NCBI RefSeq assembly: GCF_001273775.1
Contig: NZ_CP011801.1
Span: 3,202,001-3,266,000 of the forward strand
Source of the DNA: Nitrospira moscoviensis
Lineage (GTDB): Bacteria > Nitrospirota > Nitrospiria > Nitrospirales > Nitrospiraceae
Reading direction: 5' to 3'
Length of the DNA: 64,000 nucleotides
Positions 18,352-27,174 of this stretch are shown piece by piece. The translations under genes and the position numbers were made by a program. A model generated the notes under the pieces. That model had not been told where the DNA came from and made no database searches. It was given only the letters and a program-made list of their open reading frames with translations. The stretch's first letter is position 1; each line of letters opens with the position of its first letter.

Positions 18352-19244
18352 GTCCGTACCTCCTGGAGAGCCCGCAACGAGCCGTTCAAATTGGCGTCGT
18401 TCAGCAGATTCGGAATCATGGCTTGTAACGGGCCAAATTCAAAATCGTTGAGCAATGCCGTGAGCCGCCCTTCCGTCTTTTTCAAATTGAGATAATGGCG
18501 GAATCTTGAGAGCCACGGCCCCTGCATTCGCGGCTGAGCAGGATCGAGTTCCCATGGATGGAGATACACCACGAGCGACTGCCCTTCCGCCTCAATCCTC
18601 CTGAGCATCCACCGCAACATCGGATAAGGGAATAATCTGAAATAGCCCCCGCCGGCCACCGGTATTCTGAAACCGCCCACACTCACCGTCGAAGGCGGCA
18701 GTTCCCACAGCTTTCCTGAGACCGTTTCGATTTGGTGGCACTGAGGATTGGCGCCGGGCATGCCATAGCGGTCGTGCAGGATCGGGAACACACTGGAGTC
18801 GTAGACGTAGCCTTCCTCCACGAGAATCGGCAGCGCCCATTTGGTTTCCGCTGTAATGGAAAACGACGGCGCGCGGTAGCCATAGACCCGACTCCCGGTC
18901 AAGTCTTCGAGGATGCCCTTGGCCCTGCGAATGTCTTCACGAAAAACTTGCGGACCCTGGGCGGTAATGAGCTCATGTCCATATCCGTGCGAGGCAATTT
19001 CATGGCCGCCGGCGGCCAGCCTTCGAACCAGGTGGGGGACGCGCTCCGCCACCCACCCGAGGATAAAAAAGGTGGCTTTGAACCCTCGGTGGTTCAGGAG
19101 CCTTAGAATGGCGTCCGTGTTGCGCTCCACGCGGCTTTCATAGACATCCCAATGTCGCCGGCGCATCGGCGACGCGAAGGCCGACACTTGAAAATGTTCT
19201 TCGATGTCGAAGGAAAGGCAATGGGCAGGCGTTTTTCCGTCCAT
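18348..19244 (-). CDS. Polysaccharide deacetylase, XrtA/PEP-CTERM-associated (DUF3473 type)
   Basis: A 298-residue carbohydrate esterase 4 family protein. LSFDIEEHFQ carries the N-terminal metal-binding acidic motif, HEIASHGYGHELI the H-x3-H metal ligands, and YGYRAPSFSI the conserved Arg motif; VYLHPWELDP is the C-terminal His motif typical of the TIGR03006/DUF3473 type found in exosortase A loci. It should N-deacetylate amino sugars of the EPS. There is no obvious signal peptide. ATG at 19244 is two bases after the sugar transferase stop; the longer open frame upstream is inside that gene. Confidence 0.9.
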   Translation of the reverse strand: MDGKTPAHCLSFDIEEHFQVSAFASPMRRRHWDVYESRVERNTDAILRLLNHRGFKATFFILGWVAERVPHLVRRLAAGGHEIASHGYGHELITAQGPQVFREDIRRAKGILEDLTGSRVYGYRAPSFSITAETKWALPILVEEGYVYDSSVFPILHDRYGMPGANPQCHQIETVSGKLWELPPSTVSVGGFRIPVAGGGYFRLFPYPMLRWMLRRIEAEGQSLVVYLHPWELDPAQPRMQGPWLSRFRHYLNLKKTEGRLTALLNDFEFGPLQAMIPNLLNDANLNGSLRALQEVRT

Positions 19245-19246
19245 CG

Positions 19247-20317
19247 TCAGCGCGCCCCCTCGCCCAAAAGTACCACGCGGATCGTTTCCACTAGGATGCG
19301 TGCGTCCAAGGCAAACGTCATATTCTTCACGTAATACAGGTCGTACTGCAGTTTTGTGTGCGAATCCTCCGCGGATGCGCCATAGCGAAATTGGGTTTGG
19401 GCCCAGCCTGTTATCCCAGGCCTGACGGTATGGCGGATGTCGTAATAGGGAATCTTGGCGCGAAGCTCTTGGACAAAGACCGGTCGCTCCGGCCGCGGCC
19501 CCACAAGGCTCATTTCGCCCTTGAGGACATTGATGAACTGTGGAAGCTCGTCCAGCCGAGTTTTTCGCAACCACCATCCCACGCGGGATACACGCGGATC
19601 CTGTGCCTGAGCCCAGCGAGGCCCGCCCTTTTCCGCATCTTTCGTCATGGAACGGAACTTCCAAATCATATAAGGCTGGCCTCTGAGACCCACTCTCATT
19701 TGACAGTAAAAAACCGGACCGGGAGAATCGAGCTTCACTAAGAGACCGATAAGGACAAACAGGGGAGACAGGAGCACGAGACTCACCGCCGATACAACCA
19801 CGTCGAATAACCGCTTGGCGAAGGTCGTCAACGCCCTTCTCTTAAACCCGGTGGAGAAGACGAGCGCGCTGGGTCGCAAGGAATCGATCGAGAGGCGTCC
19901 CGCCTCTTCTTCGTACAAATGATGGCCGTCGACGACCTCCAGACCCATGGCCTTGAAATCCAGCAATGTTTGCACCGGCAAGGTGGCGCGTCGATCCTCC
20001 AAACAGACCGCGATCGTGTGAATCTGGTATCGCTCGACGATCTCGAACAATTGGCCGATGGGCCCTAAGAACAAATGGGTCGCCAAACATTGGGACGTCG
20101 TACTCGGCTCGCGATCGACATAGCCGATGACATGAACCCTGCTCGTCCTCTTGGCTTTGAGAACCGCGAATAATTGACAGGCTAATTGCCCGTTTCCCAA
20201 GATCAGCAGGCGCCGGGAAAACGGAATCGGGAAGAAGGTTCCCGTCTCAACTTGACGAGCTTCTACCTCTACCCCCGTCACGAGTCCTTCACCGCCTGGG
20301 ATGGTTGGAAGTCTCAT
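19247..20317 (-). CDS. Initiating sugar-phosphate transferase (EpsB/WcaJ-like), lacking N-terminal membrane bundle
   Basis: A 356-residue polyprenol-phosphate hexose-1-phosphate transferase that should start repeat-unit assembly. A Rossmann-like domain ([14 protein letters not shown]) is followed by the catalytic PglC-type domain: [20 protein letters not shown] (the re-entrant membrane helix), [15 protein letters not shown] and [10 protein letters not shown]. Relatives in XrtA loci (TIGR03013) are longer and begin with four membrane helices. Here these are missing, and only 34 bases separate the start from the kinase stop codon, so there is no room for them. The catalytic domain alone can be active in other systems. 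GTG/ATG choice follows the longest frame. Confidence 0.88.
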   Translation of the reverse strand: MRLPTIPGGEGLVTGVEVEARQVETGTFFPIPFSRRLLILGNGQLACQLFAVLKAKRTSRVHVIGYVDREPSTTSQCLATHLFLGPIGQLFEIVERYQIHTIAVCLEDRRATLPVQTLLDFKAMGLEVVDGHHLYEEEAGRLSIDSLRPSALVFSTGFKRRALTTFAKRLFDVVVSAVSLVLLSPLFVLIGLLVKLDSPGPVFYCQMRVGLRGQPYMIWKFRSMTKDAEKGGPRWAQAQDPRVSRVGWWLRKTRLDELPQFINVLKGEMSLVGPRPERPVFVQELRAKIPYYDIRHTVRPGITGWAQTQFRYGASAEDSHTKLQYDLYYVKNMTFALDARILVETIRVVLLGEGAR

Positions 20318-20351
20318 TGCCGTTTGCGAGCTCAGCCCGGCGCTCGCCGAT

Positions 20352-22760
20352 TTAGATATAGGACCTTTTCTGAGCGGCCAGATAATATTCCTGCGTGTAC
20401 CGTTGGCCGATGACTTCCGAGTCGACCAGAATGATCCCGGCGCGGTTCTCAGGTTTCAAACTCTTCAGCGCTTTCTGCACCAATTCTTGCTGCGTCACCC
20501 CCGCCCTCACAATGACCAGTATCATGTCGGCAAGGCCGGCGAGGAGATTCATGTCGGCCAGAGGGAGGATAGGAGGCGCATCCAGAAGGATAAACTGAAA
20601 CCGGTTCCGCAGATCCGTGACGATGCCGGCAATCTGAGGAATCTTTGTCAGGTCGACGAGACGGTGGTCTCTTCGGCCGGACGGTAACACCCATAAAGAG
20701 GAAGTCCCGCTCTGGTGCAGACAATTCTCCAACGCGGTATCTCCATAGATGGCTTCTGCAAGGCCCGGCTTGATCGGAATGCCGCAGTACTCATGGACCG
20801 TGGGTCTCTTGAAATCGCAGTCAATCAAGAGCGTCGATTTCCCGAGATCATTGCCGAGAACGTAGGCCAAGTTACTCGCCGTGGTGGACTTGCCCTCTCC
20901 GACGACGGCGCTCGTCACGACCACGACCATGCTTTTGCATGCCCCTCCGGACAGTACCATTCGCGTGGCTGCAACTCTGAACTGTTCGGCCACTACGGAA
21001 TTGGGACGCCACTTCGCCACCAAATTCAGCTCCGCCCATCTGCCGGTTGGTCGAGGATTCGATTTTTTCCAGGGCAATATGCCGCCCTTCACACCGGCGC
21101 GGGCCGGGTCGGCTTTCCCCGCGATGGCCGGCTTTGCCCCGTTCCCATTTCCCTGCTCTTGCGCCGCAGCCAGCGACGCGGGCAAATTCCGACTGACCCC
21201 TTTCTCAGCCTGATACGCCGTTTGGAGATGAGGAATGGACGCGAGAACTGGAAGCCCCAGCAGCGTTTCGGCCTCCTCTGGTCGTCGAATAACGCCGGCC
21301 ATGAGTTCAAGGCTAAAGGCGGTGCCGTACCCGAATGCGCATCCCAATAGCAAGCCACCGAGCATAATTTTCATGACATCCGGAGATTCAGGTTTGGTCG
21401 GGACGTCCGCAGGGTCCAATATTCTGAAGGTCTCCCCGGCTTGGCGCTTCTCGAGGTTTTCTGAGATCCGCGCGTTGAGCTGCTTCTCCAACAAGGATTC
21501 GTAATTGCGCCGGGTGTTCTGATAGTCCCGTTGCAGCACAAGAAGCTCTTGCTCTCTCTCGGGAGCTTTTTCGACACGCTGCTCGTATTCTTTGATTTGA
21601 ACCGTCAATCGCCGTTGCTGCTCCTTCAACGCGTTGATTCCGATTTCATTCTCGTCCAGCTCGCGCTTCAAATCGTGGACATACGGATCGACGATTCCCG
21701 TCGGCAATTTGTTGGACCTCGGCTTTTCTGGCGCCGGCTCCTCTTTGGTTTCACGAGACGCTGCCGTTTGCCGCTCAGCCATGCGCGACTTCAGCTGTGC
21801 AATCTCTTGTTTGACCTGAATCACGTCGGGATAGGTGTCTTTGTACTCCGCAGTGAGCGTCGCCAGTTGCCGCTCCAGGTCACGAAGCCGTGTCGCTAAG
21901 GGATCTCCCGCGATCCCCGTATTTCTGGTGGCCGCATTGGGAGAGACCACCGCGACCGTGCCGCCGTTCTCACGCGCACGCCCGCCTCCGGTCTGATCCC
22001 CAAAGGACATGCCGATGGCCTCATACGAACTAATCATCTTTTGAAGAGCCGACCGCCGGTCAGTTCGATCCTGCAACGCTTCGCTCGTCGCCGTCAGATC
22101 TCGCTGCAGCCGGTTCAGCGTCTGCAAATTGGCTTCCACTTGGCCGGGCAGCTCCCCCATGTGGCGCTTCTTGAACATGGCAATCGCCTGTTCTTGCTGC
22201 TCGAGCGACTCGGAGGCTTTGCGCATTTCATCGTCGAGGAACTTGGTGGTGCCTTCGACCAGCATTTCACGTGTCTTGATGTTCTGTGCGATGATTTCGT
22301 CGGCAAACATCGCGGTCACATTCCGTGCCATCATGGGATCGCTATGCGCAAAGGAGATGGAGAACGACTCCACTCGCGCGTCCGTCCGAGCGCCCTTGGT
22401 TTCAATTTTGATGGCTTGCCGGAGACCTTCGACCACGCCGTCCTTTTGGGCCATCGTCGCACCGGGCGGATACAAGCCGAACCGCTCGGCCACGACGCCA
22501 AGAAATGTCCGGCTCAACACATTTTGCTGGACCATGCTGATACGATCCGACACCGTCCCGCCCACGACCGGACTCACATACCGTTCAGGGATCCGTTGCG
22601 TTTCCACCAGTATGGTGGTTTTGGATCGATAGCTTCGCGGAAGGGTGACACAGAGCGCCACGGCCACCGACACGAAGATCACGACAAATCCGATGATCAA
22701 CCATTTACGGCGGACGGCTATATCCCAAAAATCGCGGGGCTTCAGCATTGCAGCATTCAT
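20352..22760 (-). CDS. Fused Wzz chain-length regulator and BY-tyrosine kinase
   Basis: An 802-residue inner-membrane protein controlling EPS polymerisation and export. It has a first membrane helix near residues 20-40 (KWLIIGFVVIFVSVAVAL), a long periplasmic coiled-coil Wzz region (about 150-440) and a second membrane helix near 465-490. A cytoplasmic BY-kinase domain follows, with Walker A VVGEGKSTTA (about 620), Walker A' LLIDCDFKRP and Walker B FILLDAPPIL. The tail has several tyrosines (RYTQEYYL, RSYI), the usual autophosphorylation cluster. In many XrtA loci the Wzz-like and kinase parts are separate proteins (TIGR03007, TIGR03018); here they are one chain. It lies between the beta-barrel and sugar transferase genes. 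Confidence 0.93.
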   Translation of the reverse strand: MNAAMLKPRDFWDIAVRRKWLIIGFVVIFVSVAVALCVTLPRSYRSKTTILVETQRIPERYVSPVVGGTVSDRISMVQQNVLSRTFLGVVAERFGLYPPGATMAQKDGVVEGLRQAIKIETKGARTDARVESFSISFAHSDPMMARNVTAMFADEIIAQNIKTREMLVEGTTKFLDDEMRKASESLEQQEQAIAMFKKRHMGELPGQVEANLQTLNRLQRDLTATSEALQDRTDRRSALQKMISSYEAIGMSFGDQTGGGRARENGGTVAVVSPNAATRNTGIAGDPLATRLRDLERQLATLTAEYKDTYPDVIQVKQEIAQLKSRMAERQTAASRETKEEPAPEKPRSNKLPTGIVDPYVHDLKRELDENEIGINALKEQQRRLTVQIKEYEQRVEKAPEREQELLVLQRDYQNTRRNYESLLEKQLNARISENLEKRQAGETFRILDPADVPTKPESPDVMKIMLGGLLLGCAFGYGTAFSLELMAGVIRRPEEAETLLGLPVLASIPHLQTAYQAEKGVSRNLPASLAAAQEQGNGNGAKPAIAGKADPARAGVKGGILPWKKSNPRPTGRWAELNLVAKWRPNSVVAEQFRVAATRMVLSGGACKSMVVVVTSAVVGEGKSTTASNLAYVLGNDLGKSTLLIDCDFKRPTVHEYCGIPIKPGLAEAIYGDTALENCLHQSGTSSLWVLPSGRRDHRLVDLTKIPQIAGIVTDLRNRFQFILLDAPPILPLADMNLLAGLADMILVIVRAGVTQQELVQKALKSLKPENRAGIILVDSEVIGQRYTQEYYLAAQKRSYI

Positions 22761-22763
22761 CGT

Positions 22764-24320
22764 TTACCGCCAATATTGTGAAAGGCTTAAGATCACTTCG
22801 TTCCGAGCAAAAATTTGCGTTTGATTCGGATCGGCATAATTTCCAGAAAACAGTCCCCAATTGTAAGTCAGCCAGAGAAACGTCGACTGCGTCAGCCGAT
22901 AGTTCACCCAGGCATTCGCGGTCTTGGACTCGAAATTCAGACCCGGCTGGCTGGAAGAATCCTCAATGCTCTTGTTGCTGCTGTAATTGGCTCCCACCCC
23001 CCCGACAACATTGTCCCTGAAGCGATGAGTCAGCGTCGCGGCAACTAGATTGCTGAAGATAGGCCCGGCGTTGGCGACAAAGCTCGGATACACCCCTCCA
23101 GAATAAGTCAACGTGACGGAGTCAAGACCGCGAGTCCAATTCAGCGAGGCGGCGGCCGTATAGACCCAGTTCGATTGAGTGCCTCCCGCGAATTCTTGGT
23201 TCACTAATGACGCGCCGCCGGATAAGGTGCTCCGCAGAGCGGGGCTGTAACTTCTCGTCCATGCCACGGTGCCGCCATGCGTCTCGAAGTTCCCGGATCC
23301 GGCGCTCGAAAATATGTCGCGATTGTACGCATACTGAAAGAGGATCGTATCTTGGGCCGTGAGCCGATGTGACAGGCCGATCCGGCCGGTATGTTGGACG
23401 TTGTCGAACAATCCCGGGGAAAAATCCGATTGGTACTGCCGCCCGAAATTGATGAACGCATAAGAGTATGCTGCGACAAGGTTCGTAGTACTCGAAACCG
23501 GATAGAGCCCTCCAATCGTGCTCTGATTCGTCAAAGTGTTCACCCGCTGCAATTGAAAACCTCGGATATATGTGTCCTCTATGGAAAGTTGAGCTTCGCC
23601 TTGCTCGGCGAGCGGGCTATAGGCTCCGCTGCCGGCGGTCAGGAAGGACGGCGGTGTTGGGGTGTAGTTCGTAAAATTGCTGACATACAAGCTCGCCCCT
23701 TGCACCCATCGGCGCACGATATTGTCGAAAGTAAAGTTGACAGCTCCATTGAACCCAACGTAGCTCAGTCCAGGATGAACCGTGAAATATTCTCCTGTCG
23801 CCCCGATCTGCATCAGCGTCGACACATATCGCCCGTTATCCCTCACAAATAACTGCGGAGTCACTGATGTCGCGTAGTCTTCGCGCCGGACGCCTTGAAT
23901 AGCAGGCGTAAAAAATACATTGCTGTCATAGCGGCCGCTAATCGTGATCGCCGGCACTACTTGCAATCCAAACACGCCGAACGTCGTCTGCCCCGAAGTG
24001 CCGGTAGCGCCTGCGCCTCCGAACTGCTGGTCAAATCTCGGCGGTATGATCGCAAGACTCTCACTGTCTCGTATGGTCAGAGGGACAACCGATGCCGTCA
24101 GCATTCGCGACGCTGCTCCGCTTTCTGGCCTGCCGATTTCAAGCGCCTCGCCGCGACCGAACTCCGTCGGCAAGGTGGGTAACTGAGAAACGCCGTTGAC
24201 CGACCGCATATCGGGCTGGATTTCCGCCTTCCCCTCCATAGCAAGTGAAAGAATCATCCAAAGGAGAACGGCTATTCCGAGTGGGACACCCAATCCTTTA
24301 CGGAACAACAATGGTGTCAC
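22764..24320 (-). CDS. Outer-membrane beta-barrel protein, XrtA/PEP-CTERM EPS-associated
   Basis: A protein of up to 518 residues with a hydrophobic N-terminal export signal (LGIAVLLWMILSLAMEGKAE) and a body of alternating aromatic/polar strands ending in ILSLSQYWR, a typical outer-membrane C-terminus. It resembles the TIGR03016-type protein of exosortase A loci, which may form the EPS exit channel. The GTG at 24320 overlaps the end of the upstream export gene by 23 bases and lacks a strong ribosome-binding site, so the start is uncertain. It is the last gene before the Wzz/kinase fusion, three bases upstream of it. Confidence 0.85.
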   Translation of the reverse strand: MTPLLFRKGLGVPLGIAVLLWMILSLAMEGKAEIQPDMRSVNGVSQLPTLPTEFGRGEALEIGRPESGAASRMLTASVVPLTIRDSESLAIIPPRFDQQFGGAGATGTSGQTTFGVFGLQVVPAITISGRYDSNVFFTPAIQGVRREDYATSVTPQLFVRDNGRYVSTLMQIGATGEYFTVHPGLSYVGFNGAVNFTFDNIVRRWVQGASLYVSNFTNYTPTPPSFLTAGSGAYSPLAEQGEAQLSIEDTYIRGFQLQRVNTLTNQSTIGGLYPVSSTTNLVAAYSYAFINFGRQYQSDFSPGLFDNVQHTGRIGLSHRLTAQDTILFQYAYNRDIFSSAGSGNFETHGGTVAWTRSYSPALRSTLSGGASLVNQEFAGGTQSNWVYTAAASLNWTRGLDSVTLTYSGGVYPSFVANAGPIFSNLVAATLTHRFRDNVVGGVGANYSSNKSIEDSSSQPGLNFESKTANAWVNYRLTQSTFLWLTYNWGLFSGNYADPNQTQIFARNEVILSLSQYWR

Positions 24321-24945
24321 CAGAAATCAGTGTAAAATTTCCGATCTTCCCCTTCCCATTTACGAGGTCGTCGTATGGAGTCGGAATACGCAACTGATGC
24401 TCGTCCCCCGTCCCGTTTCTTACAGTTCGGACAACGGCCATCTTGTTCTTGGAAGCAAACGGAGTGAACCCGCCGGCCAGTGACACCCCCTGCAACACTG
24501 TGGCATACGACTTGAGGGGATATTTCCCCGGTCGCGCGACTTCTCCCATCACGTACACAAAATAACTATTCACCTCCTTGACGCTTACCGAAACCGCCGG
24601 ATTCTCCTTAAACTCGGTCAGCCGTTTGGCGATTTTCTCTGCCACCTGGGATGCGGTGAACCCGCTTGCCTTCACATCGCCGATCAGAGGAAGGGAAATC
24701 ATTCCGTCGGGCCGAACCACCGTCAGGCGAGAAAGATCCTGGTTGCGCCATACCGTCACTTCGATCACGTCTTCGGGGCCAAGAAGAAAATCCCGGGATA
24801 TGCTTTTATTGGCTTCCTCCAGCACTTCCTTGGGAAGATCTGCACACCCAATAATGAGCCCGACAAAAAGTAGCGGCAGCAAGCGGAACGGCATCGTCAG
24901 AGCTCTTGATTGCATGCCTTGGCCGATATTGCGCTGAACGATCAT
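24298..24945 (-). CDS. Polysaccharide export lipoprotein (Wza-like, PEP-CTERM type)
   Basis: A 215-residue Poly_export/SLBB protein. A lipobox-like LIIGC places the lipidated Cys near residue 34, so it should be anchored in the outer membrane. LLGPEDVIEVTVWRNQDLSR begins the Poly_export domain and VMGEVARPGKYPL the SLBB domain. It works with the beta-barrel and Wzz proteins in EPS secretion. The ATG at 24945 overlaps the stop of its upstream paralogue (ATGA); an internal ATG at the MPFRLLPLL stretch would give a more usual signal peptide. Confidence 0.9.
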   Translation of the reverse strand: MIVQRNIGQGMQSRALTMPFRLLPLLFVGLIIGCADLPKEVLEEANKSISRDFLLGPEDVIEVTVWRNQDLSRLTVVRPDGMISLPLIGDVKASGFTASQVAEKIAKRLTEFKENPAVSVSVKEVNSYFVYVMGEVARPGKYPLKSYATVLQGVSLAGGFTPFASKNKMAVVRTVRNGTGDEHQLRIPTPYDDLVNGKGKIGNFTLISGDTIVVP

Positions 24946-25613
24946 GGCACCAACACCATGGTTTCTGACGGGACCACGATGGTGTCTCCCGGCTTCAGAT
25001 GGACGTTCTGCGGCGAGGCGTCACGCAGGATGATATCGTCATAACTGGCTTTGATCTTCAAATCCTTTTCACCGTTCTGGCCGAACCGAAAAACCACAAT
25101 TTTGTTGCGTGCCGCGGCGGGGGTGAACCCGCTTGCCAATGTAATCGCCTGCAGCAAAGTGGTTTTGCTCTTCAATGGATACTTACCCGGACGCGTCACC
25201 TCTCCGAGCACGTAGATGGAATAGCTGTTCACTTGTTGGACCACGATCGACACTTGCGGATTCTCTTTGAACTCTTTCAGCTTGGACGCAATGGCGTCGG
25301 CGAGCTGCGCCGCGGTTTTCCCAACGGCCGTCACATCGCCGATGAGCGGCAGCGAGACACGACCGTCGGGCCTGACGGCGACGACCTTGGAGAGGTCGGC
25401 ATTGCGCCATACCGTGATCTCCAACACATCTTCCGGTCCGATAGTGTAATCCGGCGTGACAATGAGGGAAGATTTGTCACCGCCGTCCACTTCTGCCGGA
25501 ACCGCGCCGCCGGCAGCGGGATTTCCAGCTCTCACCGAATCGGCAAGAGCGAATGTCGGGGTCAAACCGACAAGGAGAGCCAACACGATGGTGTTTTCAA
25601 TTTTCGTGTTCAT
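24942..25613 (-). CDS. Polysaccharide export protein with Sec signal peptide (Wza-like paralogue)
   Basis: A 223-residue paralogue of the next gene: TIGPEDVLEITVWRNADLSK and VLGEVTRPGKYPLKS match position by position. Unlike its neighbour it has a cleavable signal peptide (VLALLVGLTPTFALADS) and no lipobox Cys, so it should be soluble in the periplasm or peripheral at the outer membrane. It has a clear ribosome-binding site (AAGAGGA) before the ATG at 25613, 111 bases downstream of the PilZ-like gene, and may start the main EPS transcript. Divergence between the two copies suggests different roles. Confidence 0.9.
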   Translation of the reverse strand: MNTKIENTIVLALLVGLTPTFALADSVRAGNPAAGGAVPAEVDGGDKSSLIVTPDYTIGPEDVLEITVWRNADLSKVVAVRPDGRVSLPLIGDVTAVGKTAAQLADAIASKLKEFKENPQVSIVVQQVNSYSIYVLGEVTRPGKYPLKSKTTLLQAITLASGFTPAAARNKIVVFRFGQNGEKDLKIKASYDDIILRDASPQNVHLKPGDTIVVPSETMVLVP

Positions 25614-25724
25614 ACGTCCTCTTGATTCTGCTGGTTAACGATTTCACGACACCGGGCATCCAAGCAGTGCGTTCTGTAAACCGGCATTCGACGCGGTGAG
25701 GAATTTTCGTTTTCCTGGCGCCGA

Positions 25725-26069
25725 TCAAAACATGAACTTCAATCCGACGAAATACGCGCCTTGGCCGTTCTGTTTTCCGATCGGCATCTTTCTCGTCCAG
25801 CGAACCTCGGCGAGGGTCGGGGTTTCCGCGACGGTCACCGGCGTCGGCACGTAGACCTTCAACACCTGTTCGATCTCCGGCGCTTGATCCATGAGTACCA
25901 ACATGCCGCCGCTGCTGATATTGAGCGACAAGGCCTTGCCGCCCCGCACGCCGACCGGTCCCTCGACCGGCGTCGTCATCTCATACGGAATCGGTCTCAA
26001 CAGCGCGACTCGCTCGCTGTGGTTTTCCTGACAATCGGCCATCGGCCACTCCCACTCCATCTGTGCCAC
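25725..26069 (-). CDS. PilZ-domain-like protein
   Basis: A 114-residue small protein with ALSLNISSGGMLVLM, matching the N-x-S-x2-G half of the c-di-GMP-binding PilZ signature, followed by the beta-barrel strand EVRWTR and a closing GLKFMF. The first half of the signature is degenerate: two arginines occur in SERVALLRP but with four residues between them rather than three. It may bind c-di-GMP or be a degenerate adaptor. The GTG at 26069 is chosen because GGAGGGG lies just upstream; the ATG at 26060 is the alternative. It is the first gene of the leftward EPS set. Confidence 0.75.
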   Translation of the reverse strand: MAQMEWEWPMADCQENHSERVALLRPIPYEMTTPVEGPVGVRGGKALSLNISSGGMLVLMDQAPEIEQVLKVYVPTPVTVAETPTLAEVRWTRKMPIGKQNGQGAYFVGLKFMF

Positions 26070-26288
26070 GTCATCCCCTCCTCGGTGAGAAAGCATGCTT
26101 GATAGTGTGATGTATTGCGATATGGTCCGCCGTGTGTGCCCGCATCACGTCATGGCGTTTCATGGCGCTAACGTTGATTTCAGTTGATCGGAAGAATTTC
26201 TCTCGCTATCCTCGCCAGGAGCGACTATAGATGTGGTCGTCGGACTCAACAATACCGACGATGTAGGCGGATTTCTCGAAGGTAGGTG

Positions 26289-26317
26289 TTGACTCCCCCG
26301 AAAGGGTTAGGTAGTAT
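26289..26317 (+). promoter_or_regulatory. Sigma-70-type promoter of the LuxR-family regulator
   Basis: TTGACT (26289-26294), a 17-base spacer and TAGTAT (26312-26317) match the -35/-10 consensus well. Transcription would begin near 26324, giving a leader of about 70 bases before the ATG at 26392. Confidence 0.6.
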
Positions 26318-26345
26318 TTCTGCTCCCAAACGAGCTTAGCAGAAA
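26317..26345. promoter_or_regulatory. Operator-like inverted repeat at the LuxR promoter
   Basis: TTTCTGCT at 26317-26324 and AGCAGAAA at 26338-26345 form perfect 8-base arms around a 13-base centre. The repeat begins at the last base of the -10 box and covers the likely transcription start, which fits repression or autoregulation. Which protein binds is unknown; the LuxR-type product itself is the obvious candidate. Confidence 0.5.
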
Positions 26346-26391
26346 CAGTCCTGTTGTCTAGCAACCTGGTCATCCCGTTCCCAGCCGCAAC

Positions 26392-27000
26392 ATGCCCGAC
26401 ACACTGAATACCAACGACCAATCAGACGGCCTTGCCGATCAACGGGCGGGGTCCGGCATTGTGGTTCTCTCCGCTTCGATGCAGCTGCTCCATATGAACA
26501 GACAGGCGTCGGAGCTGGCCAAGAAAATCAATGCCGCAGAACATGGCGGCACTGCGGCCAAATCGGCCCATGGAGTCCTTCCTGCAGCTCTGACCGAGCT
26601 TTGCGGAGAAATCATTAAGGCTCTTCATGTGCGGACAGAGGCCAAGGATTGGGAGCAGTTCGAGGTCAAGCGGGTCACGGGAGACCCGAATCAACCCGTG
26701 CTATTGCGAGGATTTGGACTTCCGGATCGAGGCGGCATTCAGCACGCTCGTCTGGTCGTCACCATGGAAGAATTGGGACGGAAGCAGAATCTGAATACCG
26801 AGCATGCCCGCGAGCGGTTCCAGTTGACCAACCGGGAACAGGCGGTAGTGGAACACCTGGCAAAAGGCTGGACCAACAAAGAGATTGCGAATGCCCTTCA
26901 GATTACAGAGCAAACCGTGAAAGAACACATCAAGCACATCATGCGCAAGACGAACGCCACCACACGGACCGGCATCCTGGTCCAGATCTTTAATTCTTAA
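26392..27000 (+). CDS. LuxR-type (GerE HTH) transcriptional regulator
   Basis: A 202-residue regulator. The N-terminal part (about 20-130) resembles a PAS-type sensor domain (GIVVLSASMQLLHMNRQA). The C-terminal HTH begins FQLTNREQAVVEHLAKGWTN and contains the recognition region EQTVKEHIKHIMRKTNA. There is no receiver domain, so it is not a classical response regulator; a small ligand, redox cue or partner protein may act through the N-terminal part. It diverges from the EPS locus, which suggests that it controls that locus. Its own promoter and an operator-like repeat lie directly upstream. Confidence 0.88.
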   Translation: MPDTLNTNDQSDGLADQRAGSGIVVLSASMQLLHMNRQASELAKKINAAEHGGTAAKSAHGVLPAALTELCGEIIKALHVRTEAKDWEQFEVKRVTGDPNQPVLLRGFGLPDRGGIQHARLVVTMEELGRKQNLNTEHARERFQLTNREQAVVEHLAKGWTNKEIANALQITEQTVKEHIKHIMRKTNATTRTGILVQIFNS

Positions 27001-27174
27001 ATCCCCATTCACCCTATCGTGCCTTGGCGCCTGTGTGGTAAAGATCCAACAGTGATGACTGTTTCACACAACTCCGGAGGCTCCCACTGAACAAGAACTA
27101 ATGAATTCGCTTAGTTATGGGCCTAACCTGCAGGTCTCATCATTGCAGTAACGAGCAGCCGTGAGGAGCAAGAC

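Larger units (their letters stand above)
26070..26391. promoter_or_regulatory. Divergent control region between the EPS locus and the LuxR-type gene
   Basis: These 322 bases separate the leftward PilZ-like gene from the rightward LuxR-type gene. They contain a good promoter for the regulator (26289-26317) and an inverted repeat over its start region (26317-26345), followed by AACAG/CTGTT at 26344-26355. I saw no convincing promoter for the PilZ-like gene and no sigma-54 site (TGGCAC-N5-TTGC). Short open frames here have no coding character. Confidence 0.6.

Noticed and set aside
26206..26421. 71-codon minus-strand frame in the regulatory gap
   Set aside because: Overlaps the promoter and operator of the LuxR-type gene and has no recognisable motif or ribosome-binding site.
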